DNA from: Streptomyces sp. NBC_01298
GTDB lineage: Bacteria; Actinomycetota; Actinomycetes; Streptomycetales; Streptomycetaceae
Assembly: GCF_035978755.1 (NCBI RefSeq)
Contig: NZ_CP108416.1
Location: forward strand, 1 to 64,000
Reading direction: 5' to 3'
Length of the DNA: 64,000 nt
The position numbers and the translations under genes are program-made. This document shows positions 25,108 to 33,221 of this stretch, in pieces (within the stretch, counting starts at the first letter, position 1; the number at the start of each line of letters is the position of its first letter). The notes below the pieces were generated by a model. The model was given only the letters and a program-made list of their open reading frames with translations, had not been told where the DNA came from and ran no database searches.

Positions 25108-26673
25108 ATGACCCTCGGATTCAACTCCGCCCCGTCGCTGGGCCGCAGGTCCCTGCTGGTCGGCGGCAGCTCCGCCGCCCTGACGATGCTGGCCTTCTCC
25201 CGCACGGCCGGTGCCGCCACGACCGACGAGCCCCCCAAGATCGAATTCGATCTGGACAAGGACAACTACATCAAGTGGGCCCAGCCCACCAAGGACGAGC
25301 ACGGCAAGTACTCGCCCAGCCTGGACTTCATCGGCCCGATGGACGCGACCGTCTTCCTGTGGACGAACCGCGCCGCGATCCTGGCGGTGTTCGACGCGCT
25401 GGCCCCGTACCACGAGACCGCGGTCGGCATCTACTCGCAGATCCCGCGCCGGCCCTCCAGCGAGGCCGCCACCAACCGCAACATGAACATCGCCTCCATC
25501 TACGCCCAGCTCGGCATCTGGAAGCGCCTGCTGCCGCGCAACATCGGCCGCCTGCGCCAGCTGATGGTCGCGTTCGGTCTGAACCCCGAGGACACCTCGG
25601 AGGACCTGAGCAGCCCGATCGGCATCGGCAACGTGGCCGCCAAGACCGCCTGGGCGGCCCTGAGCCACGACGGCATGAACGTCCTCGGCAACGAGGGCGG
25701 CCGCGAGTACAACCTGCAGCCGTGGGCGGACTACACCGGCTACGTTCCGGTGAACACTCCCTACAAGGTCACCGACGCCTCGCGCTGGCAGCCGCAGCTC
25801 GGTGCCCACAACGGCCGTCGTGTCGGTGGCGGCCCGGGTGACATGGGCATCTTCGTCGGCCAGAGCTTCGTGACCCCGCAGATCCGGCTGACCAAGGCCC
25901 ACATCTTCTCGGACCCCTCCAAGTACCAGCTCGCCGCGCCGAACCACACCGACCGCGCCAACTCGCGCGCCTACAAGCGGGCCGTGGACGAGATCATCGA
26001 GGCGTCCGCCAACCTCAACGACGAGCGCAAGGCGCTCGCCGAGATCATGGACAACAAGCTCTGGGGCATCGGCTTCTCCTCCATCGTCGTCGCGCGCAAC
26101 AACGACAAGGTCAACGCGATGGACATCTTCGAGTGGGCCCACTGGACGCTCCAGAGCATCCTGGCGACCTTCGACACCCTGATCGCCGCCTGGCACCAGA
26201 AGCACAAGTACGACGCGGTGCGCCCGGTCACCGCGGTCCGCCACGTGTACGGCAACCGCCGCATCACCGCCTGGGGCGGCCCGGGCAAGGGCACGGTCAC
26301 CAACATCCGCGCCTCCGAGTGGTCCAGCTACCTGCCGGTCAGCGACCACCCCGAGTACCCCTCGGGCTCCACGTCGATCTGCGCCGCGGGCTCGCAGACG
26401 GCCCGGCGCTACTTCGGCTCCGACGAACTCGACTGGACGATCGACTTCGCGGCCGGCTCCATGCTGGTCGAGCCGGGCATCGCTCCGGCCAAGGACCTGA
26501 AGATCCACTTCAACACGTTCACCGACCTCGACAAGGCGTGCGCCCGCAGCCGCGTGGACGCCGGCGTCCACTTCGGCACGACGGTCGAGCGCTCCCTCGA
26601 GTTCGGCCGGAAGTTCGGCGACATGGCCCACGAGTTCGTGAAGCGCCAGGTCGAGGGCAACGTCAAGCACTGA
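25108..26673 (+). CDS. Tat-signal vanadium haloperoxidase 4
   Basis: A 521-residue haloperoxidase, closest to copy 3. The twin-arginine signal is SLGRRSLLVGGSSAALTML with an AGA-type cleavage region near residue 36. Active-site residues: K365 and R372, S419-G420-S421, R482 and H488. The ATG at 25108 is chosen because AGAGGAA lies eight bases upstream; earlier in-frame starts lack one and run through the preceding hairpin. Differences from copy 3 cluster in two stretches, about residues 55-75 and 240-330, which may set substrate preference, while the active-site blocks are nearly unchanged. A terminator follows at 26707. Confidence 0.9.
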   Translation: MTLGFNSAPSLGRRSLLVGGSSAALTMLAFSRTAGAATTDEPPKIEFDLDKDNYIKWAQPTKDEHGKYSPSLDFIGPMDATVFLWTNRAAILAVFDALAPYHETAVGIYSQIPRRPSSEAATNRNMNIASIYAQLGIWKRLLPRNIGRLRQLMVAFGLNPEDTSEDLSSPIGIGNVAAKTAWAALSHDGMNVLGNEGGREYNLQPWADYTGYVPVNTPYKVTDASRWQPQLGAHNGRRVGGGPGDMGIFVGQSFVTPQIRLTKAHIFSDPSKYQLAAPNHTDRANSRAYKRAVDEIIEASANLNDERKALAEIMDNKLWGIGFSSIVVARNNDKVNAMDIFEWAHWTLQSILATFDTLIAAWHQKHKYDAVRPVTAVRHVYGNRRITAWGGPGKGTVTNIRASEWSSYLPVSDHPEYPSGSTSICAAGSQTARRYFGSDELDWTIDFAAGSMLVEPGIAPAKDLKIHFNTFTDLDKACARSRVDAGVHFGTTVERSLEFGRKFGDMAHEFVKRQVEGNVKH

Positions 26674-26706
26674 CGTCCCCGCCACACCTGAAAAAGCTGG
26701 GCAGTT

Positions 26707-26752
26707 CACGCAAGACGCTCGGCCGGGGCTTCCCGGCCGAGCGTCTTGCGTG
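26707..26752 (+). terminator. Terminator of the prenyltransferase-haloperoxidase run
   Basis: Perfect 21 bp arms (CACGCAAGACGCTCGGCCGGG) reported here by position, around GCTT, 33 bases past the stop of haloperoxidase 4. Confidence 0.75.
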
Positions 26753-26759
26753 GTCCGGA

Positions 26760-26975
26760 GGCCTCACGCGAGCACCGTGACGGCGACGAGTCGGCCGCCT
26801 GCGCTGATCGCACAGGCGGCCGAAACCGCGTCGGAGCCGACGGGCCATTGCGCCGCTCCCGGCCGGTCCGTTCGCTGATGCCGACGGTCTTGCATGCTTC
26901 TCGGTTGCTCAGCCCTTGGCCCACGAGCAGCAAGCATCGCTCCCGCTCCTTGCGAAGCTTCTTGTGCCCACCGAC
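26760..26975 (-). pseudogene. Remnant of an IS30-like transposase N-terminus
   Basis: A leftward frame reads KKLRKERERCLLLVGQGLSN then REACKTVGISERTGRERRNG, the N-terminal helix-turn-helix region of actinobacterial IS30-family transposases. It has an in-frame TGA upstream and runs into unrelated sequence and the terminator after about 70 residues. The DDE catalytic core is absent, and I see no terminal inverted repeats. It marks an old insertion at the junction between the haloperoxidase run and the TetR/pump operon. The rest of 26976-27046 is not recognisable. Confidence 0.55.
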
Positions 26976-27046
26976 ACCTGGTTGCGACGATCACTAGAAC
27001 TCAAGGTTTCGAGTACCGGGGCCGTCTCACGCACGGATCCACCGCG

Positions 27047-27727
27047 TCACACGTCGCCGGGCCCGTTCTCGGCCGGGCGTCCGACGGCTGCGGGGTGCTC
27101 CAGCACCGACAGGGCGCGTCCGATCATCTCCACCAGATCGGTGTCCTCGGGGTGGTCTCCCCACAGGACCTGGTGGAAGGCGCCCGTCATCGCTCCGACC
27201 AGGACGCGAAGCTCGAGGTTGTCCGCCGTCAGGCCGGACCGTTCGGCGAACACCTCGCTCACGGACTCGATCCACCTGTCCTGCTCCTCACCCACGAGAG
27301 CCCGGATCGCCGGCACCTGGCGCACGAGCGCCCGCCGCCAGCGGTACTCCTCGCTGAACTCCCCGGAGAGCCTGCGCACCATCTCGGTCACCACCGCCCT
27401 CAGCGCGGCCAGCGGAGGCTCCTGCGCAGGGCGCTCGCGCAGGAAGGCCATGCTGAAGTTGGCGTAGTCGTCCGTCAGGACGATGTGCTCCTTGCTGGGG
27501 AAGTACCGGAAGACGGTGCTCGGCGAGATCTCGGCCGCGGCCGCGATCTGCTCGATGGTGGTGTTGTCGTACCCTCGCTCGTCGATCAGCCGACGGGCCG
27601 CCTCACGGATCGCCTGGCGCGTACGCAGCTTCTTGCGTTCGCGCAGGCCGAGGCCTGCTTCAGCGACGGTCGTCGCCGGTGATGTCGGTGCGCTGGTCAC
27701 GGGAGAGGGCATAGGACTCATTGTCAC
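27047..27727 (-). CDS. TetR-family repressor of the exporters
   Basis: A 226-residue regulator. The N-terminal helix-turn-helix (about residues 28-75) is typical: RQAIREAARRLIDERGYDNT then TIEQIAAAAEISPSTVFRYF. The variable C-terminal ligand domain (about 85-220) has no close relative I can name. The GTG start overlaps the stop codon of the upstream DHA2 pump gene by four bases (GTGA), so translation is coupled; an ATG at 27721 is also possible. The pump-tetR operon has a palindromic element at its promoter that recurs upstream of the second DHA2 exporter at 13.1 kb, so this protein probably represses both until a cluster metabolite binds. Confidence 0.85.
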   Translation of the reverse strand: MTMSPMPSPVTSAPTSPATTVAEAGLGLRERKKLRTRQAIREAARRLIDERGYDNTTIEQIAAAAEISPSTVFRYFPSKEHIVLTDDYANFSMAFLRERPAQEPPLAALRAVVTEMVRRLSGEFSEEYRWRRALVRQVPAIRALVGEEQDRWIESVSEVFAERSGLTADNLELRVLVGAMTGAFHQVLWGDHPEDTDLVEMIGRALSVLEHPAAVGRPAENGPGDV

Positions 27728-29268
27728 GCACCGTCCACCGAGCCGGACAGGGACTCGAGCAGGGGCTGGTCCCCGGGCTCGGCCGCGGCCTTCATCTTAC
27801 GGCTGTCCGGCAGCTTGAGGGCTGCGAGGGCGGCCGCGGCGACACCGGCGATGCCGCAGACCAGCAGGACCGTGCTCATGCCGTTGACGAAGGCGGACTG
27901 GGCCGACTCCGCCAGCTGGGGCAGGTTGAGCCGTGCGGCGACCGCTTGTGCGGCGACCACGGACTCCTTGGCGGTCTCGGCCGCCTCCGGCGGCAGCCCG
28001 CTGGTGTCGATCTTGTTGGTGAACACGGCGCTGAGCACGCTGCCCAGCAGGGCAATACCGATCGCGCCTCCCACCTGGCGCAAGGTGGTGTTCAGGCCGC
28101 TTCCTGTGCCCTCCTTGCCCTTGGGCAGTACGGCGAGGGCGGTGTCCAGGGCCGGCACCATCACGAGGCTCACGCCGAGGCCGGTGAGGATCATCCACGT
28201 CACGGTGAAGCCGTAGCCGGTCCCCGTGTCCGTGGTGCTGCCGAGGAACATCGCCAGAGCCATGATGAGCAGGCCCGCGACCACCAGCGGACGCGTACCG
28301 AGCTTGATGGTGAGCGGCGGCACGATCTTGGCGACGACGATCATGCCGACCATGAGCGGCATCAGGCGCACACCAGTGCCGAGGGCATCGTGGCCCTGGA
28401 TGACCTGGAGGTACTGCGGCAGGACGAACATCAGGCCCATGAACACGAACATGCCCAGGATGAGGAAGATCGTGTTCCATCGGAAGGACGGGTTGCGCAA
28501 CAGCTCCAGGTCCACCATCGGGCGGGGCTGTCGCTGTTCGCGCAGCACGAGACCGGCCAGCATCAGCAGACCGCCCACGATCGAGGCGAGGACGATGGGG
28601 TCCCCCCAGCCCTTCCCGGGGCCTTCGATGACGCCGTAGACGAAGGCGCCGAGACCGGCCATGCCCAGCAGCGTGCTGATGATGTCGACCTTGGGAGCCG
28701 ACGCGTCCTTGGTCTCGGGGATCAGCAGGACGGTGGCGGCGATGCCGATGGCCACCAGCGGGACGTTGACGGCGAAGACCGAGCCCCACCAGAAGTTCTC
28801 GAGGAGCCAGCCGCTGAGCAGGGGTCCGAGCGGCATGCCGATCGAGACGCCCATGGTGATGATCGCGATCGCCTTGGTCTGCTCCGCGCCCTTGAAGAGG
28901 GTCGGGATGGTCGACAGCGTGAGCGGCATGATCAGCGCGGCGCCGAGACCCATGACCGTACGCGCTCCGATGAGAGCGCCCGGGCTGTCCACGAGCATCC
29001 CTACGACGGAGCCGCCGAGGAAGATCACCAGTCCGGTGACCAGCATCTTGCGCCGGCCGAAGCGGTCGCCGAGGAAGCCCGCGGGGAGCATCGCGGCGGC
29101 GTAGACGACGGCGTACGAGTCGATGATCCACTGCAGCTGACCCGCGGAGGCGCCGGTTTCGGCGGCGAGGGTGGGGAGCGCGACATTCAGGATCGTCGTA
29201 TCGAATCCGATGACGAGGACGCTGATCGTCAGACCGATCAGCGCCAACCAGCGATTTTTGAGAGCCAT
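27724..29268 (-). CDS. MFS drug exporter, DHA2 (EmrB/QacA) family, 14 TMS
   Basis: A 514-residue membrane exporter. It shows the conserved start of helix 1 (GFDTTILNVALPTLA), motif A as GFLGDRFGRRKML, and the antiporter motif C region GVSIGMPLGPLLSGWLLE. About 14 hydrophobic segments fit the DHA2 family. The ATG at 29268 is preferred to the upstream in-frame starts because the first helix begins at once after it. A TACCAT -10 ends seven bases upstream of this ATG, so the mRNA may be leaderless. The repressor gene follows with a four-base overlap. Export of, and resistance to, the chlorinated meroterpenoid is the likely role. Confidence 0.88.
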   Translation of the reverse strand: MALKNRWLALIGLTISVLVIGFDTTILNVALPTLAAETGASAGQLQWIIDSYAVVYAAAMLPAGFLGDRFGRRKMLVTGLVIFLGGSVVGMLVDSPGALIGARTVMGLGAALIMPLTLSTIPTLFKGAEQTKAIAIITMGVSIGMPLGPLLSGWLLENFWWGSVFAVNVPLVAIGIAATVLLIPETKDASAPKVDIISTLLGMAGLGAFVYGVIEGPGKGWGDPIVLASIVGGLLMLAGLVLREQRQPRPMVDLELLRNPSFRWNTIFLILGMFVFMGLMFVLPQYLQVIQGHDALGTGVRLMPLMVGMIVVAKIVPPLTIKLGTRPLVVAGLLIMALAMFLGSTTDTGTGYGFTVTWMILTGLGVSLVMVPALDTALAVLPKGKEGTGSGLNTTLRQVGGAIGIALLGSVLSAVFTNKIDTSGLPPEAAETAKESVVAAQAVAARLNLPQLAESAQSAFVNGMSTVLLVCGIAGVAAAALAALKLPDSRKMKAAAEPGDQPLLESLSGSVDGA

Positions 29269-29272
29269 AGTG

Positions 29273-29298
29273 AAATGGTAGCAGCTCTCACTTGAGAG
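29273..29298 (-). promoter_or_regulatory. Probable TetR operator/promoter, copy 2
   Basis: The element contains the perfect inverted repeat CTCTCA-CT-TGAGAG (29285-29298), next to a TACCAT -10 on the minus strand (29281-29276). It matches 13282-13307 at 24 of 26 bases. A repressor here would cover the space between -35 and -10 of the pump-tetR operon. Confidence 0.7.
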
Positions 29299-29387
29299 TA
29301 ACTGGAGTATTGATCGGCTCAGGCTCGGCCAACAACTGAGGTGAGCATGACAATTTTGTGGATTTCGCGTGTCCCCGGGAGCGGCCC

Positions 29388-29422
29388 GCCGGCACGTCCC
29401 CACACCTCGGGAACGTGCCGGC
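29388..29422 (-). terminator. Hairpin terminator after the AAHS-like transporter
   Basis: Fourteen-base arms with one mismatch (GCCGGCACGTCCCC) around a 7-base loop, 15 bases past the stop of the leftward MFS gene. It separates that transcript from the TetR-controlled operon. Confidence 0.6.
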
Positions 29423-29436
29423 CATGCTCCACGCGG

Positions 29437-30825
29437 TCAGGCCCGCTCGGAGACCAGGTCGCCGAGCGGACTGGCCACGACGGGGTGCGCGTCCTCCCGC
29501 TGCCCACGCCCGCGCACCCGCAGCATCAGCGCGGCCAGGAACGCGACGGCAACCGGCGCGGCGAGGACGAGGAGCACCTTGGTCAGTGACCAGTCGGCGT
29601 CGACCATGAGACCGCCGAGAACACCTCCGACCAGCGGACCCACCTTGCCGGCGCTGTTTGCCCAGCTCACACCAGTGGCGCGCGCGGCCGGCGGATAGGC
29701 GACCACGGTGATCGCCTGGAGCACGGAGGTGGCCGCCGGGAGGCAGAGCCCGAGCAGGAAGGCCGTCAGGAGAAGCCCGACGAACTGCCCGGCCGTCAGC
29801 GCCGCCGCGGCCAGCCCGGCCGCGGTCAGCACCCACAGGACGGTGAGGACCCCGAAGCGGTCGAACCGCTTGAGCACGAAGGACACCGAGAGCTGTCCGA
29901 CCAGACCGCCCCACCCGAACGCGGCGACCGACACCGCCGCCTTGGACTCCGTGAGACCCGCGTGCTCGGCCAGCTCGGGCAGATAGGTGACGATCACGAA
30001 CGCGACCCCCTGCCCCAGGCAGAAGCTCAGCCACAGCAGAACGGTCATGCGCCGCGATCCCCGGGACAAGATTTCCCGAGGGGCGGTCCGCGCACTCTCG
30101 CGCACCGCACTGCGCTCCCAGTCCACGCCGGACAGGTCCGCGTCCGGGATCACGGCCTCGAGGGCGGCGCGCAGTTCCTGAGGCGGCCGCTTGCGGGCCG
30201 TCAGGACACTGACGGACTCCGGCACGAACCGCACGATCGCGGGAATCAGCAGCAGCGGCACGATCCCGCACGCCACCAGCAGGGTCTCCCAGCCGAAGGA
30301 AGGGACGAGCACGGCGGCGAGAAGCCCGCCGAGCATGGTGCCGGCCGTCACTCCGGCGAAGGCCAGTGCCACCATCTGGACCCTGCGCCCGGCGGGCATC
30401 CAGTCCGCCACGAGGGCCATCACGGTCGGCAGCACCGCCCCGAGCCCGAGGCAGGCCAGGATCCGCAGCCCGGTGAACGGGCCGATGCCCGGAGCGAGTC
30501 CCATGGCGGCCGTGCCCACTCCGAAGGTGGCGGTGCCCACGAGGGTCACGAGCCGACGACCGTAGCGGTCGGCCAGGGGGCCGGCGACCAGGCCGCCGAT
30601 GATCATCGCCAGGACGCCCAGTCCCACGGTCGCGGTCACGGCCCGGCCGTCGATGCCCCAGTCCTCCTTGAGCCTGGGGAAGACGAAGGCGGCGATGGTG
30701 GTGTCCATGCCCTCGGCCACCATCGTGAGCAGACCCACGGTCACGATGGTCCGCTGCCGACGGCCCATCGGCCGCTGGTCGATGAACTGCTGTGGGCTCG
30801 GTCTGGCCGAGAGATCCGTGCTCAT
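29437..30825 (-). CDS. MFS transporter, 12 TMS, aromatic-acid-type
   Basis: A 462-residue MFS protein with about 12 helices. Helix 1 carries EGMDTTIAAFVFPRLKEDWG, recalling the D-G-F/Y-D region of aromatic acid:proton symporters (PcaK/BenK type), and motif A is GPLADRYGRRLVTL. A cytoplasmic loop of about 50 residues (near 205-260) divides the halves. Family members usually import aromatic acids, but in clusters they can export phenolic products. It starts 90 bases after the antiporter stop and likely shares its transcript. Substrate is unknown; a phenolic meroterpenoid or precursor is a guess from context. Confidence 0.8.
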   Translation of the reverse strand: MSTDLSARPSPQQFIDQRPMGRRQRTIVTVGLLTMVAEGMDTTIAAFVFPRLKEDWGIDGRAVTATVGLGVLAMIIGGLVAGPLADRYGRRLVTLVGTATFGVGTAAMGLAPGIGPFTGLRILACLGLGAVLPTVMALVADWMPAGRRVQMVALAFAGVTAGTMLGGLLAAVLVPSFGWETLLVACGIVPLLLIPAIVRFVPESVSVLTARKRPPQELRAALEAVIPDADLSGVDWERSAVRESARTAPREILSRGSRRMTVLLWLSFCLGQGVAFVIVTYLPELAEHAGLTESKAAVSVAAFGWGGLVGQLSVSFVLKRFDRFGVLTVLWVLTAAGLAAAALTAGQFVGLLLTAFLLGLCLPAATSVLQAITVVAYPPAARATGVSWANSAGKVGPLVGGVLGGLMVDADWSLTKVLLVLAAPVAVAFLAALMLRVRGRGQREDAHPVVASPLGDLVSERA

Positions 30826-30915
30826 GGGCGGCGGCCTCTTTCCTCTGAAGCTGTGTGGGGCGCGGGGAGGTCCAGGTGACGCGTGGGGCGGAGGGTGCCG
30901 GGGCCGGACGGGACG

Positions 30916-32196
30916 TCAGACGGTCGTGCGTACGGCCGCCGCCCCGGTGGCGGACTCGGGCACGTGGGACTTCTGCTCCGCGTCACCGGTCTTCGGGCGG
31001 CCGAGGATCCAGTTGAGCAGCGGGCCCGTCATACCGGTCGTGACAACGGCCATGACGACCATGAGCGAGTAGAGGTCCTTCCCGAGGAAGCCCAGTTGCA
31101 GGCCGACGTTCAGGACGATCAGCTCGGTCAGGCCACGGGTGTTCATCAGCGTGGCGAGTGCGGCGGACTGCCGGACCGGCAGCCGGTTGAGCCGGGCCGC
31201 GAAGAACGCGCCGGCGAACTTGCCGCCGACGGCCACGAGCAGGATCAGCGCCAGGGCGCCCAGACCGCCCATGTCCAGTTTCGAGAGATCGACCTGGAGA
31301 CCGGAGACCAGGAAGAACACCGGCAGCAGCAGGATGGAGGTCATCTGCCCGAGCTGGTCGTGCACCTGGGCGCGAAGCGGCCCGGTGCCGGTGCGCGGCA
31401 GGATCGCGCCGAAGAGGAACGCGCCGAAGATGTAGTGCAGCCCGACCCATTCCGTGGCCGCGGCCGACAGCAGCAGGCCCGCGAGTACGCAGGCGAACAT
31501 CGTGGGAGTGAGCCGGAGCCGTTCGGGCCGGCGGGCCGCGAGGCGGTTCAGCAGGGGGCGCAGCACGAAGAGCATGACCAGCAGGTACGGGACGGCCAGG
31601 AGCATGCGCCACTGATCGGAGCCGGACGGGCCGCTGAAGGCGACGACGCCCGCGAGGAGGATCCAGGCAAGGACGTCGCCGATCGCGGCGCAGGCGATCG
31701 CCATCGCCCCCAGCGTGGTGTTGGTCATCCTCCGGTCGGTGAGGATGCGGGCCAGCACCGGGAAGGCCGTGATGGCCATGGCTATGCCCATGAAGAGCAT
31801 GAACGCCGTGGTGTCGGCGGTCCCGTAGTCGTCCGCCAGGAAGAACGCGAGGAGCATGCCGAGGCCGAAGGGCACCATGATGGAGCCGAACGAGACGGTG
31901 GCGGCCAGGCTTCCATTGCCACGGAGCAGCGCGGCGTCCACCTCGAGGCCGACGATGAACATGAAGACCGCGATGCCCACCGCGGCGAGGGCGCTGAGCA
32001 GCGGTCTGGTGCCGACCGGGAACAGGGTGTCGGAGAGCGCTCCGTTGAACAAGGTCGGGCCCAGGGCAATGCCGGCCACGACCTCGCCCACGACCGCCGG
32101 CTGACCGAGCCTCCGGGCCAGCATGCCGCACAGGCGTGCCAGCAGCACGATGGCGGCCAGGCCTATGAGAAGAGAAGTGGTCTGATGCGTATTCAT
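30916..32196 (-). CDS. CPA2-family cation/proton antiporter
   Basis: A 426-residue membrane antiporter with about 12 helices. Start ATG 32196 (MNTHQTTSLLIGL) places helix 1 directly at the N-terminus. Family landmarks are QPAVVGEVVAGIALGPTLFN, FMFIVGLEVD in the region that usually holds the ion-binding site, and AIGDVLAWILLAG with an Asp in the discontinuous helix. The short hydrophilic C-terminal tail carries no regulatory RCK domain. Similar antiporters are found in several Streptomyces naphthoquinone meroterpenoid clusters, where a role in pH or cation balance or in self-protection is assumed rather than shown. Confidence 0.85.
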   Translation of the reverse strand: MNTHQTTSLLIGLAAIVLLARLCGMLARRLGQPAVVGEVVAGIALGPTLFNGALSDTLFPVGTRPLLSALAAVGIAVFMFIVGLEVDAALLRGNGSLAATVSFGSIMVPFGLGMLLAFFLADDYGTADTTAFMLFMGIAMAITAFPVLARILTDRRMTNTTLGAMAIACAAIGDVLAWILLAGVVAFSGPSGSDQWRMLLAVPYLLVMLFVLRPLLNRLAARRPERLRLTPTMFACVLAGLLLSAAATEWVGLHYIFGAFLFGAILPRTGTGPLRAQVHDQLGQMTSILLLPVFFLVSGLQVDLSKLDMGGLGALALILLVAVGGKFAGAFFAARLNRLPVRQSAALATLMNTRGLTELIVLNVGLQLGFLGKDLYSLMVVMAVVTTGMTGPLLNWILGRPKTGDAEQKSHVPESATGAAAVRTTV

Positions 32197-32328
32197 GCGT
32201 TCTGTCTCCGTTGGCCGATGATCTCTGCGAGCCCGGTGCGGGTGGGTGGTGAGCAGGCAGGCCAGGGCGGCGAGGGGGAGGGGAATCCGACAGAGGGGCC
32301 GCACGGTCCTGGATCGGACCCGGTGGGG

Positions 32329-33093
32329 TCAGGCCGCGATCGCCTGCGGGGCGATGCCCGTCAGTGCGGAGAGGATCGGCGGCCGGGTCCAGTCCATGGG
32401 GGACAGGGTGATGTCGAGGGACTTCCCCGTATCGCCCGCCACCGGTACCGGGCCCACGGTGGCCATGAGAAGAGTCGGATCCTCATCGGCGGTACTGCCG
32501 GGAGGCCTGCCGAGGGCCACCGCATGGATGTACCAGGTACCCGTGGGAACCCGGGCCAGCGTGAAGCGGCCCGATGCGGACGCGTTGCTCCAGGACGCGG
32601 GGACGCCCTGGAGTATCACGCCGTCGAAGGCTCCGACATAGACGGTCGAGAGCCTGACCCCGGAGGTGCGCAGCACCCCGGTGACTGAGCCGGTGGAGCG
32701 TGCCTGGGGCAGCAGTACGGAGGAGGCCGGAACCACTTCGCACAAGGCGGGCTCCAGCGGTTCGCAGCCCGAACCGAGGGACAGCTTCCGGTACTGCGTC
32801 GGGGAGAGCCCGACCGATTCGGTGAAACGGCGGGTGAAACTGCCCGCGCTGCTGTAGCCGACCCGCGTCGCGACGTCCGAGACGTTGAGTGAGGTGCTCA
32901 GCAGGAGCCGCTTGGCCTCCTGGAGCCGCACGGCGCTCAGGAACCGTCCTGGCGTGACCCCGGTGACCCTGGTGAAAACCCTTAGAAAGTAGTACTTGCT
33001 GACCATCGCGCTCTGTGCGAGATCCTCGAGGCTCAGCGGCTCCGCGAAGCGTTCTCGGATCACGGCGACGGCCCGCTGCACTAAGTGCTCCAT
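32329..33093 (-). CDS. AraC-family regulator with a C-terminal beta-sandwich
   Basis: A 254-residue regulator with reversed domain order. The two helix-turn-helix units that usually lie at the C-terminus are at residues 1-105 (LSLEDLAQSAMVSKYYFLRVF and then VSDVATRVGYSSAGSFTRRF). The C-terminal half (about 120-254) resembles a carboxypeptidase-regulatory-like beta-sandwich (GSVTGVLRTSGVRL through SASGRFTLARVPTGTWYIHA). It may bind a small ligand. It lies in line with the PKS operon, 129 bases after the prenyl diphosphate synthase gene. It is the only candidate in the window for an activator of the shared promoter module at 39.4 and 51.6 kb, though that link is inference. Confidence 0.8.
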   Translation of the reverse strand: MEHLVQRAVAVIRERFAEPLSLEDLAQSAMVSKYYFLRVFTRVTGVTPGRFLSAVRLQEAKRLLLSTSLNVSDVATRVGYSSAGSFTRRFTESVGLSPTQYRKLSLGSGCEPLEPALCEVVPASSVLLPQARSTGSVTGVLRTSGVRLSTVYVGAFDGVILQGVPASWSNASASGRFTLARVPTGTWYIHAVALGRPPGSTADEDPTLLMATVGPVPVAGDTGKSLDITLSPMDWTRPPILSALTGIAPQAIAA

Positions 33094-33221
33094 GACAGGC
33101 TCCTGATCACGGTCCCGCGGAGCCGGGGCGCGGGGAACGACCGGCGCGGGCCGGGCACCGCGTCCGGCGACTGTACCCCAAAACAGCACAAGCGGTCTGT
33201 CGACACTGGACCACGCTACGG

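Noticed and set aside
23392..26709. A leftward open frame of about 1,100 codons across haloperoxidases 3 and 4
   Set aside because: It is antisense to two well-supported genes with full active-site motifs. High third-position GC keeps the opposite frame open, and the translation is low-complexity Val/Arg/Gly/Asp sequence.
27047..29298. Operator as a coincidental palindrome
   Set aside because: Chance is unlikely because 24 of 26 bases recur upstream of a second exporter of the same family, so it was kept as a finding.
30883..32688. A rightward frame of 601 codons opposite the antiporter
   Set aside because: The translation is Gln/Glu/Arg/Gly low complexity, while the leftward frame is a classic 12-helix antiporter.
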